Source: Labilithrix sp. (GTDB taxonomy: Bacteria; Myxococcota_A; Polyangia; Polyangiales; Polyangiaceae). From it: 64,000 nt of DNA. The notes under the pieces are model-generated. The model saw only the letters and a program-made list of their open reading frames with translations, was not told the origin of the DNA and made no database searches. The translations under genes were made by a program, and so were the position numbers. Below, one piece after another: positions 12,033 through 19,972 of this stretch (positions are counted from its first letter, which is position 1; each line of letters opens with the position of its first letter). The stretch lies in assembly GCA_019637195.1 (NCBI GenBank), contig JAHBWA010000021.1:23711-87710 (forward strand). Direction: 5' to 3'.

Positions 12033-12590
12033 GTGCGCTGCCTGGGCGGACGCCTCTACGGGATCGGCGATCACAACCTGATCTATCTCTGGAACGGCGG
12101 CGCGTGGGAGGTCCTGACGAACGAAGTGCCGGGCAACTACCTCTACGACCTCGCGCTGGACGACGCGGGGCGGATGCTGGTCGCCGGTCAGCGCGGCCTC
12201 GTCGGCGAGATCGTCGGCGGTGCCATCGTCCCGTACGAGACGCCCGTCGATACGGACGTCACGTGCGTCCTCCCCATCGGCACCGGCCGCTTCGTCGCGA
12301 CTGGCGCGAGGGCAACGATCCTCGTCGGCGACCGCGACGATCTGACGGAAGTCGATACCGGCGACCGCACGCTCAGCTGCGCGACGGCGGTACGCTACAA
12401 GGGAGAGATCCTCGTCTCCGCAGGGCGGGAAATCCTGCGTCTCGACGGGAGCGACGCAGAAGTCTGGCAGCCGACGAACGCGCTCGGACTCGAAGAGCGT
12501 GGAGGCCACCTGTGGAAGATCGACTCGCAGGGGGCTGCAAAGCTCGTCGATGGCGACTGGCTCTACCCCGAGCTCGTGGCGGACATCTAG
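12033..12590 (+). CDS. Beta-propeller-like protein fragment, probably 5'-truncated
   Basis: From a GTG at 12033 there are 185 codons with repeated blade-like units: LYGIGDHNLIYLWNGGAWEVL, LYDLALDDAGRMLVAGQRGLVGEI, RFVATGARATILVGDR, GEILVSAGREILRLDG and HLWKIDSQGAAKLVDGDW. Each ends in a short aromatic or charged strand, as in WD40/YVTN-type propellers seen in many myxobacterial hypothetical proteins. In the same frame the coding pattern extends upstream to about 11922 (GTNDNVVDGDSNVYQHDGRGWSDLAG). No start codon or ribosome site appears there, and only two to four blades are present, so the gene has probably lost its 5' part. It could instead be translated from the GTG as a short protein. No function can be assigned. 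Confidence 0.5.
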   Translation: MRCLGGRLYGIGDHNLIYLWNGGAWEVLTNEVPGNYLYDLALDDAGRMLVAGQRGLVGEIVGGAIVPYETPVDTDVTCVLPIGTGRFVATGARATILVGDRDDLTEVDTGDRTLSCATAVRYKGEILVSAGREILRLDGSDAEVWQPTNALGLEERGGHLWKIDSQGAAKLVDGDWLYPELVADI

Positions 12591-12979
12591 CCAAGGCCTC
12601 GAGGCGCGGCACCGAATGGCGCTTCTGGTCGGCCCGCTGCAAGAAGACCTGGGCGCCCACCTCGCCCGCGCAGCGGATGGCGATCAAGGCTTCGACCACG
12701 TCCACGAGCGAACGCGCGCTCGGAACTTGCCCCGCGTCGGTCGCTTCGGCCGGTCAGCGTCCACGCACGACAGAGGCTCGTGGGTGCAGCCCTGGGCCTG
12801 CGCACTTTGCGGGCACCGCGATCGTCGCGAACCGAGCCGCGCTGCGCCACGTCCCGGCGACCGCCGCCATCTCGCGCTCGGATTTCTACGAATTCGGGCG
12901 CTCGTTCAACGGCGAGAGGCAGGCGCGCGCTCGGCGGCCTGCCTCTCTCCCGGCGATCTCGCCGGGCTCGGACCGAGGG
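12591..12979. other. Gap without a convincing gene
   Basis: This stretch lies between the propeller fragment (plus) and the choice-of-anchor gene (minus), whose 3' ends face it. On the minus strand about 12610-12720 reads with coding-like codon use (SLVDVVEALIAIRCAGEVGAQVFLQRAD), but there is no start, the frame closes quickly, and no family is recognisable. It may be a remnant of a lost gene. Nothing else was seen. Confidence 0.4.
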
Positions 12980-14143
12980 TCAGTTGACGGGGCTCGGCTT
13001 CGTCTGCGTCGAGTCGGCGCCGTCGACCGAGAAGCGGAAGTCGTCGATCAGGGTCGTCGAGTCGAGGCGACCGTCACCCGAATCCCAGATGGCGAAGCGG
13101 ATGGTGATGTCGGTACCCGCGTCGACCGGCGCGCTGGTCGTCAGCCAGCCCGTCGCCGCGCTCCCTTCGAAGCCGGTGCCCGAGAGCGTCTCCGGCCCGA
13201 GCGGGCACGGGAAGAATTTTCCCTTGTGCGTGCCGCTCGTGCACACCTGGAGGAGGCTGTTGTTGACGCTGATCGGGTTGGTGTCCTGATCGAACGCGAT
13301 GTTGCCGTCTTCGAGCCCGGCCGGGATCGGGTCCAGCATCGTGACGAAGAAGTCGTTGTACTGCGAGCAGATGAAGACCGGGTACTCCTGCGTGAAGAAG
13401 TTCTGCTGGTAGGAGAACGACTTCGCGTTGGAGGGAACGCGGATCTTGAGCTCGAGGGCGACGCCGTCACGCGCGGTGCCCGTCGTGACGCCCGGGCACG
13501 CCGGCGACTCCTTCGGGTAGCCGTCGGGCGTGCCGTGGCTGTAGCCCTTGTCGGTCGTCTGGGGAGCTTTCTCGCGCGCCGCGCCCGAGGAGATGGCGAG
13601 CATCGAGCCGCCGAGCTGCGGGGCGTTCACGCCGAACTGCTTGAGGATGCCGACGCCCACCATGTTGTTGAGCGACGTGCCGTCCGGGCGGACCCACTTC
13701 GCCGAGACGACGCCCCACCCGGGCCCGTCGGGATCGGCCTTCTTGCAGAGACCGATCGCCTTCGCGCCGTCGAACGGGTCGGAGCCGCTCTGCGGGAGAT
13801 CGTCGTCCTCGATCTCCCTCGTCGTCGGCGACGCCGCTGCAGTCCTCGTCGATCCGTTGCCCGAGATGTCGTGCGCGCCCTTGTTGATGCCGGTGTTGCG
13901 CTCGTTGCAGTCGTCCTTGAGCGCGTAGCCGTCGCCGTCGTAGTCCTTGTCGGGGTCGCCGCCGGTGTTGTTGATCCGCACTCGCTGGCCTCGCCCGGGC
14001 CCTCGCCGCCAGAAACCGCCGCCGCCGCCGTCCGCCGTCTCAGTCGGATCGACCTCGACGAAGCCGCTGCCGGCTCGACCCTCCTGGCGCGATCGCGAAG
14101 GCCGCGATGAGAAGGGACGTGGTGATGCCGAGCGTACGTTCAT
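12980..14143 (-). CDS. Choice-of-anchor L-type surface protein with MopE-like metal motif (frameshifts near N-terminus)
   Basis: Residues around 65-90 read DPDKDYDGDGYALKDDCNERNTGINKGAHDISGNG, the putative metal-binding repeat of MopE and of many myxobacterial surface proteins. The usual continuation IDEDCSGVADDE is present in the DNA, but in another frame between about 13,815 and 13,847, where one base and then two bases appear to be missing. The remaining 290 residues (DPFDGAKAIGLC, GTSLNNMVGVGILKQFGVN, FSYQQNFFTQEYPVFICSQYNDFFVTML, a final ITIRFAIWDSGDGRLDSTTLIDDFRF) match choice-of-anchor L domains of secreted proteins. A proper signal peptide (TLGITTSLLIAAFAIA) also lies out of frame just after the ATG. 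The true gene is therefore probably intact, with errors in this sequence. The role is likely extracellular or surface and is unknown. Confidence 0.7.
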   Translation of the reverse strand: MNVRSASPRPFSSRPSRSRQEGRAGSGFVEVDPTETADGGGGGFWRRGPGRGQRVRINNTGGDPDKDYDGDGYALKDDCNERNTGINKGAHDISGNGSTRTAAASPTTREIEDDDLPQSGSDPFDGAKAIGLCKKADPDGPGWGVVSAKWVRPDGTSLNNMVGVGILKQFGVNAPQLGGSMLAISSGAAREKAPQTTDKGYSHGTPDGYPKESPACPGVTTGTARDGVALELKIRVPSNAKSFSYQQNFFTQEYPVFICSQYNDFFVTMLDPIPAGLEDGNIAFDQDTNPISVNNSLLQVCTSGTHKGKFFPCPLGPETLSGTGFEGSAATGWLTTSAPVDAGTDITIRFAIWDSGDGRLDSTTLIDDFRFSVDGADSTQTKPSPVN

Positions 14144-14376
14144 GGGGCCTCCTGTCTCCGCGCCGCCCGCCCGGTTTGGGTGGACGCATCGGAAACGCCG
14201 GGCCCCCGCTCTGCCATGGCTGAGCGCCTCGGGCCATGGGCCTCGCCAAACGAGGCGCTCCTGTGATGCCCTTTTGTAGGCGTGAGCAGAAACATGCTCC
14301 TAGGCCGACCGGGATCGCCCGGACGGGCGTGCTCACCACAACGTTGCCGCGGGCCGCGAGGGCTGTGGCGGACGGT

Positions 14377-14959
14377 ATGGTTCGTTCTTCGCGCTGGCTG
14401 GGCGCGGTGGATCCTGTGCGCGCTCTCCTGGTCGCGGCGATCCTCGCCGTGGGCGCGGCGGCGACGGCGGCCGGCGACGACCGATGCCACCACGGAAGGC
14501 CGTGCTGAAAGAGGTCGAGCTTCGCCCCGAAAAGGAGGTCGCGGGCGACCTCGTGACCCGCTCACGCGCCGCCCTCGACCGCGCCGAGCGCCTTCGGTCG
14601 TCAGGGGACGAGGCGCACATAAACTCGCCGATCGCCTGGCCCGGACGTGGGCCGAGGCTGCACGGGACGTCGCCGAGCGCCGTCGTCGAGAGTCGGCGGC
14701 GACGCAGCGCCGGGGCGCGACGGACGCGGAGCCCTCGCCGATCGCGAGCGCGCCCTGCTCGAAGAGGCGATCGCCCAGAGCGGCCGGCTCCTTGCGCAGC
14801 TCGACAGCGCGACGCAACGGGAAGGAAGAGCCCGCGCGGACGAGCACCGCCGCGGTGAGCGACGCGGGGACACGCGCGCCGGCGAAGCCCGCCGCGAAGG
14901 ACGGCGCGGCCCCAAAGGACGCGGCGCCACGGTGCCAGGACGCTAGACGCCCAACGTGA
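14377..14959 (+). pseudogene. Broken gene for an exported helical protein upstream of an OmpA-type lipoprotein
   Basis: Segments in different plus-strand frames can be joined: a hydrophobic leader (RALLVAAILAVGAAATAAG from the ATG at 14377), LKEVELRPEKEVAGDLVTRSRAALDRAERLRSSGDEAH, then KLADRLARTWAEAARDVAERRRRESAATQ in a second frame, ALADRERALLEEAIAQSGRLLAQLDSA in a third, and a final AKPAAKDGAAPKDAA tail. Long helices rich in Ala, Arg and Glu suggest a periplasmic coiled-coil protein related to DUF4398-type proteins that often accompany OmpA lipoproteins. At least three small indels interrupt it. Amino-acid and codon quality inside each piece is good, so sequencing or assembly error is more likely than true decay. 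The boundaries are approximate. Confidence 0.55.
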
Positions 14960-14978
14960 ACGCGGACGGAGGTGCACG

Positions 14979-16108
14979 ATGAACCGCCTCGGATCGGTCC
15001 TCGTGAGCGTGCTCGCGGTCGCGTGCGGCGGCGCCGGCGCTTCGACCGTCGTCAAGGTGAGCAGGCCGAGCGCGCCCGCGCGAGCCTGCAGGGCCGCGAC
15101 GGCAGACGCTCGCGCCTCAGGCCTTCGCCGGGGAGCGGACCAGGCGCTCCGTGCCGCGAAGGAAGCCAGCGCGCCGGGACAACGTCGCCGCCGAGCTCCA
15201 CGCCGAGCGCGCCGTCGCGGCGTACCAGCGCGCGATCGGCATCGGCCACGCGTCAGTTGTGCGGTGACGAGACGCAGGCGGAGGCGCTCGCCCGCGCCGT
15301 CGAGCAAAGCGCAACGCTACGCGACCGCGCGCAAGGCGGCCGAGCGCGAGGCGGACGATCTCCGAGAAGCAGCTCAAGGTGGCGCGCGAGGCCGAGCGCC
15401 CCGGCGGCCGTGACCGGCGGATCCCGAGCGCTGAGCGCGCGCGCCTCGTCGCGGCCCGATCGCTCGCGGTCAGGCGCGCCTGCTCTGCGGCGCGAGCGCG
15501 CCTCGTCTCGGCGGACATCCCCCCGGCCTCGCCGAGGCCGAGGCCCGCGTCGGCGGACCTCGAGAAGAAGCTCGACGCGTCGCCGAAGCCCGCGCCGATC
15601 GACGCGGCCGCGCTGCGCGCGCGCGGCGTGCCTCCCACGGCGCTCACCAAGGCGCGGCGCAGCGGGCGCCGGACGCCGTCGAGCCGACGGCCTGCTCGGC
15701 GAGCTGTCGCGATCGGCCGAGCAAAACGCCACGCGGACGCGACGGACCTCACGCCGACGCGCGACGAGGCGCGGCGTCGTCGTCACGCTGCGCTCGCTCT
15801 TCTCGGGCGCGAAGGCGGCGACGCTCACCGGCGCCAGGCGGGCGCACGCTCGGCGATCTCAGGCGGATCGCGGCCGCGCCCCGCGTTCGGGCAGATCGTG
15901 CTCCACGACGCGACGGCGCCGAGCGCGGCGGACGCCGCGCTCGGCAAGCGCAGCGACACTGATCGCCCAAGGCGCTCGCCGGCGGCGGCGCGAGCGCCGC
16001 CAAGACGAAGGTGGAGCAGGCGGGCGCGCGCCCCGGTGTTCGATCCGCGGACGCGAAGCGACGCGACAGAACGCGCGCGTCGGGATCGTCTTCGTCGGCG
16101 GCAGCTGA
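14979..16108 (+). pseudogene. Broken DUF4398/OmpA-type lipoprotein gene (several frameshifts)
   Basis: It starts with a clear lipoprotein signal, MNRLGSVLVSVLAVACGG (lipobox LAVAC). Pieces in the three plus frames then give a helical region (QAERARASLQGRD; HAERAVAAYQRAIGIGHA; QLCGDETQAEALARAVEQ; RYATARKAAEREADDLREAAQ; VSADI; ADLEKKLDASPKPAPIDAAAL). A C-terminal OmpA-like peptidoglycan-binding domain follows: VVVTLRSLFSGAKA, AGARTLGDL, FGQIVLHDATAPSAADAALGKRSDT, and the closing NARVGIVFVGG, equivalent to the NRRVEI end of OmpA domains. The order (lipid anchor, DUF4398 helices, OmpA domain) is typical of envelope-tethering proteins. I count at least eight frame changes over 1.1 kb. The gene is probably intact in the organism and damaged in this consensus. 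Confidence 0.6.
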
Positions 16109-16235
16109 GCCGCGCCAGTCGGGATCGTCTGCGTCAGGCGGCTGAACACGCGGGACGACGGCTCCGCGCGCGGGATCGCCGCGGCGCCGCTCGCGAGCCG
16201 GACCGCCGTCGCGGTGGTCACCGTGGAGCGCTCCG

Positions 16236-16938
16236 TCAGGCGCTCGTGACGAGGGCTTGTAGCCGAAGCCGTAGACCGTGAGGATGTGGGTCGGCTTGTC
16301 CGGGGGACTTCTCGATTTTCTTTCGCAGCTTCAGCGATGAAGTTGTCGACGGTGCGGTTCGTGGGCGACGCGTCGGGGCCCCAGATCTTCTGGAGGAATC
16401 GTCGGCAGACTCCTCGGCTGACCGACGCGCTCGGACAAGAGGCGGAGCAGCTCGACCTCGTAGAACGAGCGCGTGCTCGACGCCGAGCGCCTTGAGCGAG
16501 TGGGTTGAGAAGTTCACCTGCGCGTCGCCGATATGGTGAGGATCTCGGAGCGGCGCTCGGGCGCGAGGCCCGGCGGAGGGATCGCCCGCATGCGCGCGAT
16601 ATGAGCTCGTTCACGCTGAACGGCTTCGTGACGTAGTCGTCGGCGCCGGCGTCGAGGCCGCCGGATCTTGTCGGTCCTGCGAGAGCGCGCCGTCAGCATG
16701 ATGGATCGGCAGAACGGGCTGATGCGGCGGAGCTCCTCGCAGACGGCGTAGCCGTTGATGTCAGGAGCATGAGGTCGAGGATGACGGCGTCGGGGCTGTG
16801 CGTCCGCGCGAGCTGGACGCCCTCTTTCCCCTTCCCGGCCGGATCGTGGCGAAGCCCTCGAACTCGAGGGCGTCGCGGGCCCATCACGATGTGGGGCTCG
16901 TCCTCGATGACGAGGACGGTCTTCTTCGCGTTCACCAT
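16236..16938 (-). pseudogene. Broken OmpR-family response regulator (several frameshifts)
   Basis: From the ATG at 16938 the receiver domain opens as KKTVLVIEDEPHIVMG, with the acidic pair and strand 1, then continues across frames as AGKGKEGVQLARTHSPDAVILDLML (phospho-acceptor Asp in DLML) and MLTARS (conserved Thr/Ser region). It goes on with DAGADDYVTKPFSVNEL (conserved Lys), followed by a winged-helix DNA-binding domain: VNFSTHSLKALG, RRFLQKIWGPD, TNRTVDNFIA, LRKKIEKSP, THILTVYGFGYK. All landmarks of an OmpR/PhoB regulator of about 230 residues are present in the right order, but at least five small indels split them. No histidine kinase gene is adjacent. The downstream end is taken at a TGA at 16236 in one frame and is approximate. 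Confidence 0.68.
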
Positions 16939-17136
16939 CACGACACCGACGATACCAGCAGGGCTTCGGCGGCGACCACGCGTTCCGACGGGCGGGCGCG
17001 CGGCGCGGGCCTCGTACATGGTCGCCGCGGGCGGAGTTCGCGAGGCGGCTCTCGCGGGCGAAGCGCGCGGCGCGAAGCCGAAGAGGCCTTGCGCGAAGGT
17101 ACCGTCGCGGCGAAGCGCGCGCGACGCGACGCCAAG

Positions 17137-17170
17137 AAAAAGGGGCGAGCCCGGTGTGGGCCCGCCCCTC
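17137..17170 (-). terminator. Intrinsic terminator of the vWA-like lipoprotein gene
   Basis: Read on the minus strand, an 11-bp GC stem with one mismatch (17142-17152 pairing with 17158-17168) surrounds a short loop. It is followed directly by TTTTT (17141-17137). It sits immediately after the 3' end of the gene at 17171-19657. Confidence 0.75.
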
Positions 17171-19657
17171 TCATCGAGACGCTCGGCGGTCAGGCGACCG
17201 CGGGCGTCGCTCAGTCGCCACCGCGGAGCCCGCAGCGAACTGCTGGATGCACTGGGCTGAAGCGCGCGCCGACGAGCTCGGCCGTTCCGCTCGAGAAGAT
17301 GAGCGCCTGCGGGCAGCGGCCCGCAGGGTCTGCTTGGCGTTCGGATCGTTCTCGACGTAGCACCAGCGCTTGTCGGTGCTGTCCTTGCAGCTCGCGCCGC
17401 GTGCGACGGTCTCCTGCGGGATCTCGCACACCGGGCGTGGTTCGCCGCCGTCGCCGGCGTTGCCGGTCTCGGCGCGCTGCTGCTCGAGGAAGACGTCGAG
17501 GATCGCCTTCTCCGGCGGCTGGAGGCCGTAGGTCTCGCACTTGTCCGTCGGCTCGCTGAGCTGGGCGAGGACGAGGCACGGCACCGGCGCCGGCTCCGCG
17601 TTCGCCTCACGCAGCTTCTGCGGGAGGCACTGCGTGGTGAGCGCGTTCTTCAAGCGGTCGATGATCGCCGCGACGGCCGGACGGTAGCCGTACGTCGGGG
17701 CGGTCGGATCGGTGAGCTGGATCGGGCAGAGCGACGAGATGACGCCCTGGTCGCCGAGCGCGCGGACGACCTGGAACTCGCGGGTCGTCGGGTAGGCCTT
17801 CGCCTTCACCTGCTGGTTGCCCTGGCCGCAGAGCGGCTGGTTCGTCGTCGACTCCGGCGTGCAGTCGCACGACGGATCGCCCGCGGGGCACTCGCGCGGG
17901 ACGGGGAGGTCGAAGGTGCACGCGTACTGGAGGTCGGACTGGTCGGTGTTCCACTCGCGGCCGTGGATCGGATCGTCGCCGTTCGAGCCGCGCGGCTGAT
18001 CGGCGCCCTTGAGCCCGACCGCGGTGCGCGGCGCGACCGACTGGATCATGTGGGGGTCGATCCCGCTGAAGTCGAAGTTCGTCGGATCGCGCCCGAGGAT
18101 CTTGACCCAGTCGTCGTTCGTGATGCGGCTCTTGTCCATGTCGTTCGGATCGAAATGGAGGAGCTGGTGGGGCACGCCGCCGACGACCGCGAAGAAGATG
18201 AGGTCCGGGCTGCGTGTGCTGCGCGGGAGGTTGCAGAGCTCGTCGCCCGGCTCACGCGGCAGCTTGGCGGCGAAGAGCGGGTTCGTGCACTTCGCGGTGC
18301 TCGTGTACGCGGCGATGTCCCGGCGGTCGTTCGCGCCGACCTTGGTGACGTGCTCGGCGTCGCGGTCGGGCACGCGGAACTTCGTGAAGCCGTCGACGTA
18401 GCGGCGGATCGGGTACTGGGGATCGATGCCGTAGCGCTCCTTCATGCGGTGGAACCGCACGTTGAGCTCGTCGTCACGCGTCCCGTAGTAGCCGTCGTAA
18501 CCGACGCCCTGCTTGTCGCTCTGCCCGGATTTGGCGCAGTTCGCGTCCTGCTTGATCTTCTGGCAGGAGGGCTGGTTGGGATCGCAGAGGCTCTGGAAGC
18601 CGCAGGAGGTGCACTCCTCGCTGCCCGGTCCGAGGTTCGGGTCGGTGCACGCGGTGGTGCCGCGCGGCGCGGTCGTTCCCTGACCGGTGCCGCCGCGGAA
18701 GACCTTCGAGCCCGGGAAGTTCTTGGCCATGAAGGCCCAGCCCTGGCCGCCGATCGCGAGCGGGTCGGCCGACGAGTCGTCCTCGTCGGTCAGCATGATG
18801 ATCGCGACGAGCGAGTCGGGGCGGAGGAAGTCGGCGCGCTGCTGGAGGACCTCGATGTCGACGCCCTGGAGCTCGGCCTGATTGAAGCTGTCGAGCTTCA
18901 CGACGTCCCAGGGATCGGGCTGGATGAGGAAGCGGTAGACGCTCTCGAGCTGGGCCTCGAGACCGCAGCCGTTCTGGCCGACGCCGACGACGAGCTTGCT
19001 GAAGTTCTCGGTGAGGCCGTCCGCGCCGTCGATCGTGCGGATCGGGCGCTCCGGCGGCGGGTGGCGCTTCGGGTCGTTGTTCTCCTCGGCCTGGGGGAAC
19101 CAGGCGAGGAAGTTGCCCGGCTTCGCGAGCTCGATCTCGCCGCCGTCCGGGTTGATGTTGAGGAGGCGCCCGCGGTCGTTGGTGCGCGGGTTCGTGGCGA
19201 CGCAGACGTCGCCGCCGAAGTTGCCGAGCGACGACGACACGACGCCGATGTGCATGTCGGTGACCGGCTTGAACTCCGGCTCGTGGTTCGCCGGGCAGCC
19301 GTAGCGGTTCTCCTTGTTGCCCGCGGGATCGGCCAACGAGCCGTTCGGGTCCGGCGTGCCGTCGGCCGTGGACACGCAGCGCGGCTTGAGGAGGCCGTTG
19401 ATCAGGTCCGGGACGGCGTCCGCGAGGATCGCCTGCTTGTCGCCCATCGACGCCGAGTTGTCGATCGCGAACAGGAGGTCGACCTTGTCGACGGCCTGCT
19501 GCGAGACGGTCGACGTGAAATTGACCTTCGTCGTCGGCGGCTGCTGGCCGACCGGACGCGCGAGGCAGCCCGTGCCGAGTGCGCCCAACATCACGGCGGT
19601 GGCCGACCACGCGCCTCCGACGAAGAGCCATTTGCCGAGCCGGTTCGTCCACTTCAT
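17171..19657 (-). CDS. Large lipoprotein with von Willebrand A-like domain (paralogue 1)
   Basis: The leader MKWTNRLGKWLFVGGAWSATAVMLGALGTGC ends in a lipobox, so the protein is probably anchored to the outer membrane. The mature part begins with VDLLFAIDNSASMGDKQAIL: the DxSxS metal-ion adhesion motif of von Willebrand A domains, here DNSAS. Further conserved blocks are DMHIGVVSSSLG, GCGLEAQLESVYRFLIQPDPW, LRPDSLVAIIMLTDEDDSSADPLA, and a long Cys-rich half with IHGREW and YGYRPAVAAIIDRLKNAL. It is about 40% recognisable to the next gene along its length, so the two are tandem duplicates. Comparison with that paralogue shows the last 50 codons are shifted: PAGRCPQALIFSSGTAELVGARFS lies in another frame, implying small deletions near 17,329 and 17,257. 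The natural stop may be near 17,211. An AAGGAG lies upstream of the ATG. The role (surface adhesion or protein assembly) is unproven. Confidence 0.82.
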   Translation of the reverse strand: MKWTNRLGKWLFVGGAWSATAVMLGALGTGCLARPVGQQPPTTKVNFTSTVSQQAVDKVDLLFAIDNSASMGDKQAILADAVPDLINGLLKPRCVSTADGTPDPNGSLADPAGNKENRYGCPANHEPEFKPVTDMHIGVVSSSLGNFGGDVCVATNPRTNDRGRLLNINPDGGEIELAKPGNFLAWFPQAEENNDPKRHPPPERPIRTIDGADGLTENFSKLVVGVGQNGCGLEAQLESVYRFLIQPDPWDVVKLDSFNQAELQGVDIEVLQQRADFLRPDSLVAIIMLTDEDDSSADPLAIGGQGWAFMAKNFPGSKVFRGGTGQGTTAPRGTTACTDPNLGPGSEECTSCGFQSLCDPNQPSCQKIKQDANCAKSGQSDKQGVGYDGYYGTRDDELNVRFHRMKERYGIDPQYPIRRYVDGFTKFRVPDRDAEHVTKVGANDRRDIAAYTSTAKCTNPLFAAKLPREPGDELCNLPRSTRSPDLIFFAVVGGVPHQLLHFDPNDMDKSRITNDDWVKILGRDPTNFDFSGIDPHMIQSVAPRTAVGLKGADQPRGSNGDDPIHGREWNTDQSDLQYACTFDLPVPRECPAGDPSCDCTPESTTNQPLCGQGNQQVKAKAYPTTREFQVVRALGDQGVISSLCPIQLTDPTAPTYGYRPAVAAIIDRLKNALTTQCLPQKLREANAEPAPVPCLVLAQLSEPTDKCETYGLQPPEKAILDVFLEQQRAETGNAGDGGEPRPVCEIPQETVARGASCKDSTDKRWCYVENDPNAKQTLRAAARRRSSSRAERPSSSARASAQCIQQFAAGSAVATERRPRSPDRRASR

Positions 19658-19972
19658 CGTGAGCGCTCCTTGGAGAGTCGTTCGTTCATCCGCTTCGCCG
19701 CGGTCGGGGCGCAGAGCCTACCGACCCGAAACTCAACCGGTTACCTACCGAAAGGCGACCCAGGGTGTCAACGAGGGTACACCTCGGGCCGGAAACGGCA
19801 CGGTATTCACGGAGCGTGCCTGGGGCGAAGGGCGGATTCACGCGGGAAGTGGCGGGCGCTGCGGGGGCGAGAAGCCAACTTGGTTGCCAGGCGGCAGCGG
19901 CGTTGGCGGCGCGCGGGCTCGTCCCCGCCCCGGGCGGCGCCTCGATGAGAGCCGAGAAGGCGCGGCGGCCCG
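19658..19972. other. Gap between tandem paralogues; probable promoter region
   Basis: This 315-bp spacer lies between two minus-strand genes. It contains the ribosome site of the downstream gene (AAGGAG about 10 bases before the ATG at 19657). A less GC-rich patch around 19725-19755 includes the palindrome aaccggtt (19735-19742), and could be an operator or promoter element. No open frame with coding character was seen. Confidence 0.4.

Noticed and set aside
12610..12720. Minus-strand coding stretch SLVDVVEALIAIRCAGEVG
   Set aside because: Good codon use but no start, short, and no recognisable family; left as a possible remnant only.
14140..17170. A block of novel small proteins in all frames
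   Set aside because: Joined across frames they give known families (OmpA-type, OmpR-type); the short frames are artefacts of indels.
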